Origin: DASQDN01 sp963833675 | GTDB taxonomy: Bacteria; Acidobacteriota; Terriglobia; Bryobacterales; Bryobacteraceae | DNA length: 64,000 nt | Reading direction: 5' to 3' | Assembly: GCA_963833675.1 (NCBI GenBank) | Contig: CAWHYW010000035.1 | Coordinates: 1-64,000, forward strand | Part shown: one piece after another, positions 28,250 to 37,140 of the stretch | How the letters are laid out: each line of letters opens with the position of its first letter | How positions within the stretch are numbered: the stretch's first letter is position 1 | Notes under the pieces: generated by a model | What the model saw: only the letters and a program-made list of their open reading frames with translations | Database searches by the model: none | Told to the model about the DNA's origin: nothing | Translations under genes and position numbers: made by a program

Positions 28250-28838
28250 GTGGAACGTACAGTCCAGACGAACTCGCTGACGGTCCTGCTCCTGGCATGG
28301 CGGAACGGCGATACCGCTGCTCGGGACCGATTCTTCGCGCTGGTCTACGATGAGTTACACCGGACCGCTCGGCGATTCATGCGGCACGAACGCGCCGGGA
28401 CACACCATGCAGGCTTCTGCGCTCGTGAATGAGGCTTACCTGCGGCTCATTGATGCGAATCAGGTTCAATGGCAGGATCGGGCGCACTTTTTCGGAATTG
28501 CGGCGCACTTCATGCGGCGTATTCTCGTCGATGCGGCGCGGCGAAAAGCTTTCACGAAACGAGGTGGCGGAACTCCTCGCCAACCCTTAGATGAAGCCCT
28601 GATCCTTGCGCCCGAACTCAGCCCGGATTTGGTCGCCCTCGACGATGCCCTCGAAGCGCTCGCTAAGATAGACGCCCGCAAGAGCAAGGTCGTGGAACTG
28701 CGGTTCTTCGGAGGCCTCACAATCGATGAGACATCAGAAGTGCTGAAAGTCTCTCCCCAGACAGTGCTGCGCGACTGGAGCCTTGCCAAAGTTTGGCTTC
28801 TGCGCGAACTGGAGCGCGGCCCCGATCATGAGTCCTGA
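28250..28838 (+). CDS. ECF-type RNA polymerase sigma factor (TIGR02999 family), one frameshift
   Basis: Second sigma factor of the same type as the one at 19.7 kb. Starts SLTVLLLAWRNGDTAARDRF then FALVYDELHRTARRFMRHER; a one-base shift near 28396 joins this to PGHTMQASALVNEAYLRLID (family signature), WQDRAHFFGIAAHFMRRILV, and region 4 VVELRFFGGLTIDETSEVLK, VSPQTVLRDWSLAKVWLLRE. About 195 residues. Its last codons overlap the start of the kinase gene at 28828 by 11 bases. The pair matches the sigma-kinase arrangement at 16.3-19.7 kb, so this is a repeated module. Confidence 0.88.
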
Positions 28839-31700
28839 GCGGTGGCGGCAAATTGAAGAGATGTTCCAGTCCGCGCAGCAGCGGCCCGAATCTGAACGGG
28901 CGCAATATCTGCAAGAACAGTGCGGCGAGGACGTGGCTTTACGAGAGGAGGTCCAGTCTCTGCTCGCGCGGGAAATACGTGCAGAGTGTTTGCTCGGGAT
29001 CCCCGCATGGCAACGAGACTCGTTGCTCCTCAACGCACTAACTCAGGATGCGCGGCCGCACTTCGCTCCTGGTGAGGCGTTGGGCGCTTACGAGATTGTT
29101 TGTCTTTTGGGTTCGGGAGGTATGGGAGAGGTCTACCGGGCCAGGGACAGCCGCCTGGGGCGTGAAGTCGCGCTGAAGGTGCTTCCCCCGGACCGCCTCG
29201 GCGACGCTGAGCGGCGCAAGAGGTTCCTGCAGGAAGCACGTGCTGCCTCAGCGTTGAATCATCCAAATGTTGTCACGTTCTACGATCTGGCCGATGCCAG
29301 GGGTGAGACAGTCCTCGTCATGGAGTACGTCCCCGGCAAGACGCTCGATGACGTCATCCCACCCAAAGGTTTGCCGCTGAAAAGCGCTGTGGACTATGCC
29401 GTTCAGATTGTGGATGGGTTGGCCGCCGCACACGCCGTCGGTATCGTGCACAGAGATCTGAAACCTGCCAACGTCATCGTCGGCGGCAACGGCAAAGTCA
29501 AGCTGCTCGATTTCGGGCTTGCCAAGCTAAGAGAACCAGTCGACCAGGATTCCGATGCCGTGCTCACGCATACGGGTGTCGTGCTGGGCACATTCGCCTA
29601 TATGAGTCCGGAGCAGGCTAAAGGTGACTCGGTCGACGCACGATCGGACATCTTCAGCTTCGGTTGTTTGCTGTACGAAATGTTGACAGGTGAGCGGCCA
29701 TTCCGTGGTGGTTCGCCAGCATCGATTGTCAGTGCGATTCTGAGGGACGACCCCCCGGAGCCCGCGTGCGCACCGGCCGGACATATCGAACGAACTGCAA
29801 AAAATCCTGCGGCGCTGTTTGCGCAAGGATCCCGCAAAGCGCTTCCAGCATGCGGACGATCTGAAAATAGCGCTGCTCGAAGCACAGGAAGAGATCGACA
29901 CAACACCGGAACGAGAGCGGCCGCACATCCACCAGTCCAGGAACGTCAGGCGCGTCATCAGCGCGATCGCGGCCGCCGTCGCAGTAACGGTCGGCGGAGT
30001 TCTATGGTTTCTTTGGCAGAGCGATTACTTCTGGCGTAATCCACTTGCGGATGCAAAGATCGAGCGCGTAACGGATTTCGACGGCGACGAAGTGGACGCC
30101 GCGATCTCCCCCGACGGCAAGTTCATGTCGTTTGTCTCCGACCGGGACGGCCGCTTCGATGTGTGGGTGAGCCTTATCGGCAGCGGCGAGTTTGTAAACA
30201 TCACAAGGGGCGGATTCCGCGATCTCGAGCCAGCTCCGATTCGAAAGTTGGCTTTTTCGGGTAATAGCGCCGACGTCTGGTTTGTTCAGGGCTATGGCGC
30301 AGGACCATATCAGGGCTGGTTGGCATCCCTCATGGGCGGCCCTCCGCATTCCTTCATCGCCGGCGCCATGGAAGTTGCCTGGTCCGCCGACGGAAGCAGG
30401 ATAGCCTGGCACACTGCCGGCTGTCGGCGACCCTATCTTCATCGCAGACGCGAATGGAAGTAATCCCAGGCAGATTTACGTGGAAAAAGCCGGCAACCAT
30501 TGTCACCATCTCACCTGGTCGCCGGACGGCCAGTTCATTTATTTCGTTAAAGGCATTCCGACCTCGGACGAGATGGATATCTGGCGAATACGCGCGTCCG
30601 AAAGCTCGCGGCCTTTGCGCCCCGAGCGGATCACTTCCCATAACGCCCGAGTCGCCTATCCAGCGTGGCTCGACGAGCGCACGCTGATCTACTCAGCCCC
30701 GGCTGAAAATGGCTCGGGCGAGTCACTCTACACGACCGATGTCGAGCGGCGAATTCCGCATCGGGTCAGCTCCGGAATTTCGGAACAGTATCTTTCGGTC
30801 GCAGCAAGTGCAACGAGCCTGCGGCGGGTCATCTGCACGGTCGCTAATCCGATCGTGAACCTCTGGACGGTACGTGTTGCAGATCGCATGCAGACCGAGA
30901 GTGAAGTGAGCCGTTTCCCAGTAGAGAACGCGCGCGCTCTGGCGCCGCGGATGGCATCCGGCTACTCGTTATTTCTTTCTTCCCGCGGTGGAGGTGACGC
31001 GATCTGGAAGCGTGAGGACGCCGGCGCAACAAGGGAACTTTGGAAAGGCGTCGATGGGAGCGTGACCGCCCCGCCGGCAGTATCGCCCGATGGCGCGCAG
31101 ATCTGTTTCTCGTACTGGAGAAAGGGGCACGCTGGACTTTACCTGATGTACGCGAACGGGACGAACATCCGTCCACTTGCGCCAGCGTTGGACGTGCGGA
31201 GCGCCGTCTCCTGGTCGCCGGACGGAAAGACGGTGGCTGCCTCCGCGACTCTCGCAGAGGGCACGCGTCTCTTCCTGATTCCTGTGGATGGTGGGGCCCC
31301 GACTCGATTGCTGGACACCGCTTCCTACAACCCCGTCTGGTCTCCCGACGGCCAGTTCATCGTGTATTCCGAACCGATGAGCGGCTCTAATATGGCGGTG
31401 AAAGCTGTAAGGCGGAACGGGGCGCCGGTTCCAATTCCTCGAATGGTGGTCCCGTATACCAGGGCAACTCCATACCGCTTTCTGCCCAGCCGCAGAATAC
31501 TCATATTCCTGAAGGACACGTCCTTTCGCACTCGGGATTTTTACTGGATGAATGTCGACACCGGAGACGAGCGCCAACTGACCGATCTCAAGCCGGGCAC
31601 CCTGATACAGAGTTTCGATGTTTCGTTAGACGGACAGCAGATTATCTTCGATCGCCAAAAAGATAATGCGGATGTCGTCCTGATTGATCTGCCTCGATGA
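28828..31700 (+). CDS. Ser/Thr kinase with PD40 propeller, partner of ECF sigma, two frameshifts
   Basis: About 955 residues after joining three segments. N-terminal helical extension MSPERWRQIEEMFQSAQQRP, then kinase motifs GSGGMGEVYRARD, VALKVL, GIVHRDLKPANVIV, LLDFGLAKL and GTFAYMSPEQAKGD. A shift near 29780 leads to ISNELQKILRRCLRKDPAKR, and the membrane helix (VISAIAAAVAVTVGGVLWFL). A second shift near 30425 keeps the PD40 propeller in frame (AAISPDGKFMSFVSDRDG, TWSPDGQFIYFVKGIP, SWSPDGKTVAASATL, VWSPDGQFIVYSEP), ending DVVLIDLPR. Start overlaps the sigma gene. Likely a membrane sensor kinase feeding the adjacent sigma factor; that link is inferred from pairing. Confidence 0.88.
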
Positions 31701-31748
31701 GCCGTCAACAGCGGCGTTTCAGTCTCAACTGAATGGCCCCAATCTTCA

Positions 31749-31765
31749 CCTCGCGGTTCGCGAGG
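31749..31765. terminator. Possible hairpin between convergent genes
   Basis: CCTCGCG (31749-31755), loop GTT, CGCGAGG (31759-31765). Located 49 bases after the kinase stop, between convergent genes. No T tract follows, so intrinsic termination is only possible, not shown. Confidence 0.35.
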
Positions 31766-31804
31766 CCTCGCGATATCATCCTTATGTTCCGCTGGCATGC
31801 GAAG

Positions 31805-31822
31805 TCACGGATTAATCCGTGA
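31805..31822. repeat. Perfect 18-bp palindrome
   Basis: TCACGGATTAATCCGTGA is its own reverse complement, with no loop, in the 248-bp gap between convergent genes. The lack of a loop suggests a dimeric protein site rather than a terminator. No second copy was noticed in the window. Confidence 0.5.
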
Positions 31823-31948
31823 GATCTCCGTTGCACGAGATTACTACTGAGAAACGCAACAGCATCCAACAATCCGCTCAGTGGGATAATCGATATTGTG
31901 TGAATTAGAAACTTAGCACTCGCCTTCTCGCGCGTCCACCATCCAAAG

Positions 31949-32371
31949 TTACGTCCGCAACGTACCCTTTCTATACGCGGCCACAACGCGCTTGGGCGCG
32001 CTATGGCGCCACGAAGTTTCGATCAACTCACGCACTCGACCGACCGAAACCTTGGACAAATCTACGCGAAGGCCCAGGAAGATCTTCCCGCTGCGCCAAA
32101 TTTCCTCGTATGCATCCGGACGCTCAGCAGCGAAAGCTCTTGCCTCGTCCTCGCCGAGACTCACCGTTATGGCCATACCTCCCTTTTCCACACCGACGAA
32201 GCTCTTTCCCGCAACCTTGAACGCGGCAATACGGCGACCTGCCGGGACTGGCGGTCCTTCAGCCACTTCCGGCAAGGCTATAGCAATAGCGCGAATTTCA
32301 CTAACTCCAATCGATTTCAAGGACCCTCTGACCAGTTCGATTGTATGCTGCCAGTCGCGCGGCTGACACAC
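31949..32371 (-). CDS. MmcQ/YjbR-family protein
   Basis: Up to 140 residues. The family pattern is clear: VSEIRAIAIALPEVAEGPPV, GRRIAAFKVAGKSFVGVEKG, and GKIFLGLRVDLSKVSVGRVR, then LIETSWRHSAPKRVVAAYRK. MmcQ/YjbR proteins have a CyaY-like alpha/beta fold and are annotated as DNA-binding, though no molecular role is established. The start at 32371 gives about 20 residues before the usual family N-terminus; no better ATG lies nearer, so the true start may be a non-ATG codon or 32371 itself. Intact frame. Confidence 0.8.
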   Translation of the reverse strand: MCQPRDWQHTIELVRGSLKSIGVSEIRAIAIALPEVAEGPPVPAGRRIAAFKVAGKSFVGVEKGGMAITVSLGEDEARAFAAERPDAYEEIWRSGKIFLGLRVDLSKVSVGRVRELIETSWRHSAPKRVVAAYRKGTLRT

Positions 32372-32568
32372 CAGCTAGGAAACTGCTGATCTGAAGAAGC
32401 CGCCATACACCCTCAGCCTCCATCACCGCAGGCTCTTGCAAAAGCCTCGACCGGAAACGAAGCGGCGGCCAGGATTAGGTCAAACATAAGTAGTAGGTTT
32501 TGTTTGGGCGGAGAGCTCTTTCGAAGTAAGATGTTGCTGCGAAACAAAGACCAACTTCGGGAGCCCTT

Positions 32569-33704
32569 ATGAAGCTTACACTGCGTCAGCATTTATCGCA
32601 ATTTGCTTACCTGTTGCAGACTGAACTCTTCCCTGTCATTGAACAGAGCACCGGGAAGCTGACCGGTACCGCGGAAAACCTGGTTGCGGTCCTCGCCATA
32701 ATCCCGCTTTCTCGATTCGTGCCGTCCTGCCACGGTTGGAATGAAAGACCGGCCAAGGATCGCTATGCAATCGCCTGCGCGTTTGTCGCCAAGGCCGTCT
32801 ATGACCTGTCCATGACACGGCAACTGCTCGAACGTCTGACGGTCGATGCGCAACTACGTCGCATCTGCGGCTGGGACGAGCCGAGCAGGTGCCTCATGAG
32901 TCTACGTTTTCTCGCGCTTTTGCTGAATTTGCCGCGATCGAACTGCCGCAGTTCGTCCACGAAGCGTTGATTCGGGACACGCAGAAAGACCGCCTGGTTG
33001 GTCACATCGTGCGCGATTCCACGGCCATTGAGGCCCGGGAACGCTTTGCAGAGAAGCCGCTCAAGCCTGCCGAGCCGAAATTCAAGTCCTGGTCTCGCAA
33101 AGAACAAGAAGAGGAATGCGCCGAAGGCGCCCAAAACACGGCTTGAGCGTCAACGCGAGATGGGATTGGAAGACATGCTGAAGGAACTGCCGCGCAACTG
33201 TAGCCTCGGTGTGAAAAACCCGCAATGACGGCAATCAGAAATACTGGCGCGGTTACAAGCTGCATCTGGATGTGGCCGATGGGAAGATTCCGATTCAGCG
33301 CAGTGTTGACGGCCGCTTCGCTGCACGATTCCCAGGTGGCAATCCCGCTGGCGACAATGACGGCCAACGCGTCACGTCGCTGTACGATGTCATGGACTCG
33401 GCCTACGACGCCCACGAGATCATTGCGCATACAGAAGTCTGAATCATGTTCCCATCATCAAGCCGGTGAACGAGTTTTCTCGAGCAAGAGCATAATCACC
33501 GAGCCCAAACTTCCTCGTCAGTTCACGTGGGCCGAAGAGGAGCGCTTCAAAGAACGCACTCTCATTGAGCGCGTCAACGGGAGACTAAACGACGAATTCG
33601 GAGCTCGAAATATCTATGTTCGCGGTGCACAAAAGTTGATGGCGCATCTCATGTTCTCCGTTCTTGCGCAGATGGTCGATCAACTTCTACGACCGCGCCA
33701 ATGA
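32569..33704 (+). pseudogene. Inactivated IS4/IS5-type (DDE_Tnp_1, DUF772) transposase
   Basis: Family blocks appear in order but in at least six different frames: KDRYAIACAFVAKAVYDLSM, HESTFSRAFAEFAAIELPQF, GHIVRDSTAIEARERF (first catalytic Asp), LERQREMGLEDMLKELP, YWRGYKLHLDVADGKIPI, VLTAASLHDSQVAIPLA, LYDVMDSAYDAHEIIAHTEV (second Asp) and RTLIERVNGRLNDEFGARNI (Glu). The ATG at 32569 fits the family start, and the gene ends at 33704. With so many shifts it cannot produce transposase. Convincing terminal repeats were not found; TAGGTTTT-like words near 32491 and 33795 are too weak to define ends. Lies directly upstream of the HU/TIR pair. Confidence 0.8.
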
Positions 33705-33930
33705 GGGTAAGCGGAATTTCGAGGCCATCGAAAAAACCGCCTGGAACCGTGGCATCGCGCTGTAAGTTGCAGAAGATATGAGGGAAGACGATGTAAAAAC
33801 CTAAAGTATTTCTTCACGCGAGCACGTTGACCTCCAAAACGCGGGTGAAGGCCCTGCAACGAGGGATCTCAATAGTGTTTTCACGAAGTTCTGCAAGTGG
33901 TTCACAGCGTTGCCACAATTTTTTGTAGGT

Positions 33931-33959
33931 CGTAAGTGCAATAAAGTACGCTACTTACG
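33931..33959. promoter_or_regulatory. Nested inverted repeats upstream of the HU/TIR pair
   Basis: Outer arms CGTAAGT (33931-33937) and ACTTACG (33953-33959); overlapping inner arms AAGTA (33944-33948) and TACTT (33952-33956) around CGC. The element lies about 60 bp before the HU-like start in an AT-rich stretch that follows the dead transposase. A candidate operator or alternating RNA hairpin for the cassette. Confidence 0.45.
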
Positions 33960-34021
33960 CGTTGATGCCGTCCGAATATGCCAGGCCTCGCCGCAGCCCT
34001 GATCCTATGATTAAGACAGGT

Positions 34022-34234
34022 ATGAAGCAGGTTATACGACAGCTTGCGAAGAGATCTTCAGTCACTCAGGCCGAGGCGGCGGATCAGATCGATCGCTACA
34101 TCCATGAAGTTTTGCAGAAACTCCGGAAAGGGCAGCGGGTGCCCGTTCCCGGTGTCGGCGTAATTTCGCCCGGACGGAATTCCCAAATGATGAAGGAACC
34201 CAATGCCACCGCATCTAAACGAAATCGTCGGTGA
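34022..34234 (+). CDS. Short HU/IHF-like DNA-binding protein
   Basis: About 70 residues. KQVIRQLAKRSSVTQAEAAD, QIDRYIHEVLQKLRKGQRVP and VPGVGVISPG follow the HU/IHF pattern (helix-turn-helix body, then the conserved G.R(V/I).(V/L)PG.G turn), but the protein stops soon after that turn, so most of the DNA-gripping beta arm of normal 90-residue HU is missing and replaced by a short basic tail (ASKRNRR). The start at 34022 fits the family; in-frame alternatives are 34007 and 33965. Its last 32 bases overlap the TIR gene, implying translational coupling. It may form a heterodimer with the HU-like segment of that protein (inference). Confidence 0.72.
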   Translation: MKQVIRQLAKRSSVTQAEAADQIDRYIHEVLQKLRKGQRVPVPGVGVISPGRNSQMMKEPNATASKRNRR

Positions 34235-34817
34235 GGTGATCAAGCACTGCCTCGCCGAAGGAATTGAGGTGGATTTGGAGGGACTCGGCACGTTTCGGCG
34301 TACGGATGAAGGTGTCGCGTTCGAACGAACCACGGGACCGCGCGTGTTTATCGCCTACGTCGTTGAAGATTATCCTTATGCGCTGAAGCTCTATCATGCT
34401 TTGTCGCAGGCTGGGTTCAACGCATGGCTGGATCGGAAGAAATTGCTGCCCGGCCAGAACTGGCGACGCTGCATCGAACATGCGATCGACACATGCGATT
34501 TTTTCATAGCCTGCTTTTCTTCGAAATCGGTGGCAAAACGCGGCCAATTTCCCTATGAGGTCCGCTATGCGTTGCGGTCAGCTGAGCGAATGCCTTTAGA
34601 CGATGTTTTCGTTGTACCGGTGCGGCTTACGGATTGCCAGATTCCCAAGCGAATCGCCTGGAATATGCAATATGTCGACTTGTTCCCGGACTGGGAGAAG
34701 GGGCCGCGCAACTTGTCTCTTCGATTGGAGTTGAGTGGCGCAATCGCCAGTCTAGGATTTCTGGTTAAGTTTTTTCTTGACCGTGGCCGAATATTTACCA
34801 TCAGGCTCGAGGTCTAA
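34203..34817 (+). CDS. HU-TIR fusion protein
   Basis: 204 residues. Residues 1-45 (LNEIVGEVIKHCLAEGIEVD, LEGLGTFRRTDEGVAF) look like half of an HU/IHF fold, including the LEGLGTF turn. Residues 47-175 are a TIR_2 domain: PRVFIAYVVEDYPYALKLY, AGFNAWLDRKKLLPGQNW, CIEHAIDTCDFFIACFSSKS, VFVVPVRLTDCQIPKR and VDLFPDW. Glu92 in RRCIEHAI is at the position of the TIR NADase catalytic Glu. GAAGGAA precedes the ATG by 4 bases, supporting this start within the HU gene. The C-terminal 30 residues are hydrophobic-basic without homology and overlap the convergent TPR gene. TIR proteins commonly act as NAD-consuming effectors in phage defence; an HU-tethered TIR would place that activity on DNA. Role inferred. 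Confidence 0.8.
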   Translation: MPPHLNEIVGEVIKHCLAEGIEVDLEGLGTFRRTDEGVAFERTTGPRVFIAYVVEDYPYALKLYHALSQAGFNAWLDRKKLLPGQNWRRCIEHAIDTCDFFIACFSSKSVAKRGQFPYEVRYALRSAERMPLDDVFVVPVRLTDCQIPKRIAWNMQYVDLFPDWEKGPRNLSLRLELSGAIASLGFLVKFFLDRGRIFTIRLEV

Positions 34818-35140
34818 GATATTTGGCCCAGGCTTCGCGGAATTCTTTCGTGATTTCCGAGTTTGAGCTGCGCCTCGCCGAGTTTGTACCAGCCCTCGGC
34901 CGAGTTTGGATCCCACTTGACAGCCTCTTCGTAACGCCGCATCGCGGCCTTGTAGCTGCTCTTCTTGAAGTAGTAGTTACCGATCCGAATCTCTTTTTCG
35001 GCTTGTAGCGGGTTTAGAACATATTCCTTGTTAGCCTGCGAGGGCGAGATATCCTCTTCCGGCGGTTCCTGGGGCGGTGTTTGCGATAGTAGAGGCGCCG
35101 CAAGGGACACGATTAGCACAAACAAATGGAAGCGTGTCAC
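34801..35140 (-). CDS. Secreted TPR protein, one frameshift
   Basis: Short periplasmic TPR protein of about 112 residues. GTG at 35140 begins VTRFHLFVLIVSLAAPLLSQ, a signal peptide, then a Pro-rich linker and one and a half TPR units (EKEIRIGNYYFKKSSYKAAM, RRYEEAVKWDPNSAEGWYKL, GEAQLKLG). A shift near 34853 restores TKEFREAWAKYLRPRA and a stop at 34801; without it the frame ends at 34814. Small TPR lipoprotein-like proteins of this type are common scaffolds. Divergent from uvrC with a 61-bp gap; convergent with the TIR gene, overlapping it by 17 bases. Confidence 0.72.
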
Positions 35141-35201
35141 ACTAGTAGTATAGCTTGCACCTGGACGTGGTGTTTCCTCGTCTTTCCCGCTCCCTCTCAT
35201 C

Positions 35202-37077
35202 ATGGACCCGCGCGAAGAGTTAAGGCACAAGGTCTCGCAATTACCGGTGACGCCCGGCGTGTACCTATACAAAGACGCGCAGGGCAAAATCATCTACGTC
35301 GGGAAGGCGAAGAATCTTCGTTCGCGCGTGCGCAGCTACTTCAACGAAGACAGATTGGCCGACGCGAAGACGGACACGCTGATCAGCGAAGCCCGGGACG
35401 TTGACATCATCCGTGTAGACAACAACAAAGAGGCGCTGGCGCTTGAAAACAATCTGATCAAGCAATACAAACCGCGTTACAACATTCTACTCCGCGATGA
35501 TAAGACGTATCCGTACATAAAATTAACGGGCGAGAAGTTTCCGCGAGTGTATGTAACCAGGCGGCTTCGAAAAGACGGAAGCACCTACTATGGCCCGTAT
35601 TTTCCCGGAAATCTGGCGCATCGCCTCGTTCACTTGATCCACCGGTTTTTTAAGGTCCCTTCATGCTCGGTCGACTTCAGCCGTGTTCACAAAGCGCCCT
35701 GTCTCCAGTACCATATTCATCGTTGCCTCGGTCCCTGTGTTGAGGGGCTGACCACGGATGACGCTTACGCGCAGGCGGTCCGAAGTGTCCGATTGTTTCT
35801 CGAAGGCCGTCATCGCGACCTTACAGCGATACTCCGCAAACAGATGGATGCGGCCGCGGAGAGCATGCAGTTTGAACAGGCCGCAAACATTCGAGATCTC
35901 ATCTCCACAGTTGAGGAGATGGAGCAGAAGCAAAAGATGGCCGCCGCCGAGGGCGACGATGCGGATATCTTCGCCTATTATGCGGAGACGCCGCTTGTCG
36001 CGGTGAATCTCTTTCACATGCGCAATGGCCATATCGTGGACCGGCGCGAGTTCTTCTGGGAAGACCAGATTGACTGGAATCCGGCCGAATTCTTCGAGGC
36101 TTTGTTGAAGCAGGTCTATCTGAATCAGCCCTATATTCCGGGATTGATACATGTGCCGGTCGGATTTCGAAGATCTGGAAGATCTCGAAGAGTATCTCTC
36201 CGAAAAACGGGGCCGGAAGGTTGAGATCCACACACCTCAGCGGGGGCAGAAAAAGGCGATGCTTGCGCTCGCGGAGACAAACGCTAAACACAGTTTCGAC
36301 GCGCGATTTCGAGTGATGAAGCCGTCCTTGCAGACCATCCAGGAGACTCTGCAGGACGTGTTATCGCTGCCTGAACCGCCGAAGCGGATCGAGTGCTTCG
36401 ACATTTCCCACATTCAAGGAACCGACAAGGTCGCCAGCATGGTGGTCTGGGAAGACGGGAAGATGAAAAAGTCCGATTACCGGAAATTCATCATTCGAAC
36501 CGTGATTGGTAACGATGATTTCGCCTCAATGAGGGAAGTCGTCAGTCGCCGGTACTCGCGGTTGCAGGAAGAAGGCCGGCCATTTCCGAGCGTCGTGCTG
36601 ATCGATGGCGGCATCGGACAGTTGCATGCCGCGCACGACGCGCTTGAGGGTATAGGCGTCATCAATCAGCCGCTCGCCTCGATCGCGAAGCGCGAAGAGT
36701 GGATTTACGTGCTGGGCCAGGAGGATGACCCCGTAATTCTCGATAAATTCTCGCCGGTGCTGCACCTGATCCAGCAGATCCGTGACGAAGCGCATCGGTT
36801 CGCCGTAACCTTCCACCGGACGCGGCGTAATGCGGCGCGCCTCACGTCGGAGCTACAAGACATAGCTGGTGTGGGGCGGAAGACTTTAACGAAGCTGTTG
36901 CGAGAGTTCGGCAGTATTCAGCGGGTCCAGGACGCCTCGGAACAGGAACTCGCGAAGGTAGTGGGTCCAGCCCAGGCGAAACGGGTTCGTGAGCATTTTC
37001 ATCCGACTCGGGAGCCCGTTCCTTCGAAGGATGGAACTAACGAACCCACCGGCGTCCTTCCCGCGTCTAACGATTAG
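35202..37077 (+). CDS. uvrC: Excinuclease ABC subunit C, one frameshift
   Basis: Nuclease of nucleotide excision repair that makes both incisions around a UvrAB-marked lesion. ATG at 35202. GIY-YIG domain: TPGVYLYKDAQGKIIYVGKA, then KNLRSRVRSYF, ALALENNLIKQYKPRYNILL; the UVR helix hairpin FEQAANIRDLISTVEEMEQK; then, after a shift near 36165, FEDLEDLEEYLSEKRGRKVE, the UvrC RNase H-like domain (RIECFDISHIQGTDKVASMV, VVLIDGGIGQLHAAHDALE) and the C-terminal helix-hairpin-helix (LQDIAGVGRKTLTKLLREFG). About 620 residues, as expected. Since uvrC is normally single copy and maintained, the shift is more likely a sequence error than a mutation. Confidence 0.95.
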
Positions 37078-37140
37078 TCTCGCTCTCGCGTCAGACTAGA
37101 CTAGATCTCAGTATCTTCAACCAGGAGAAAGACTCACCCG

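Noticed and set aside
32480..33805. Full insertion sequence around the dead transposase
   Set aside because: TAGGTTTT-like words at both sides do not form a convincing inverted repeat and no target duplication is visible.
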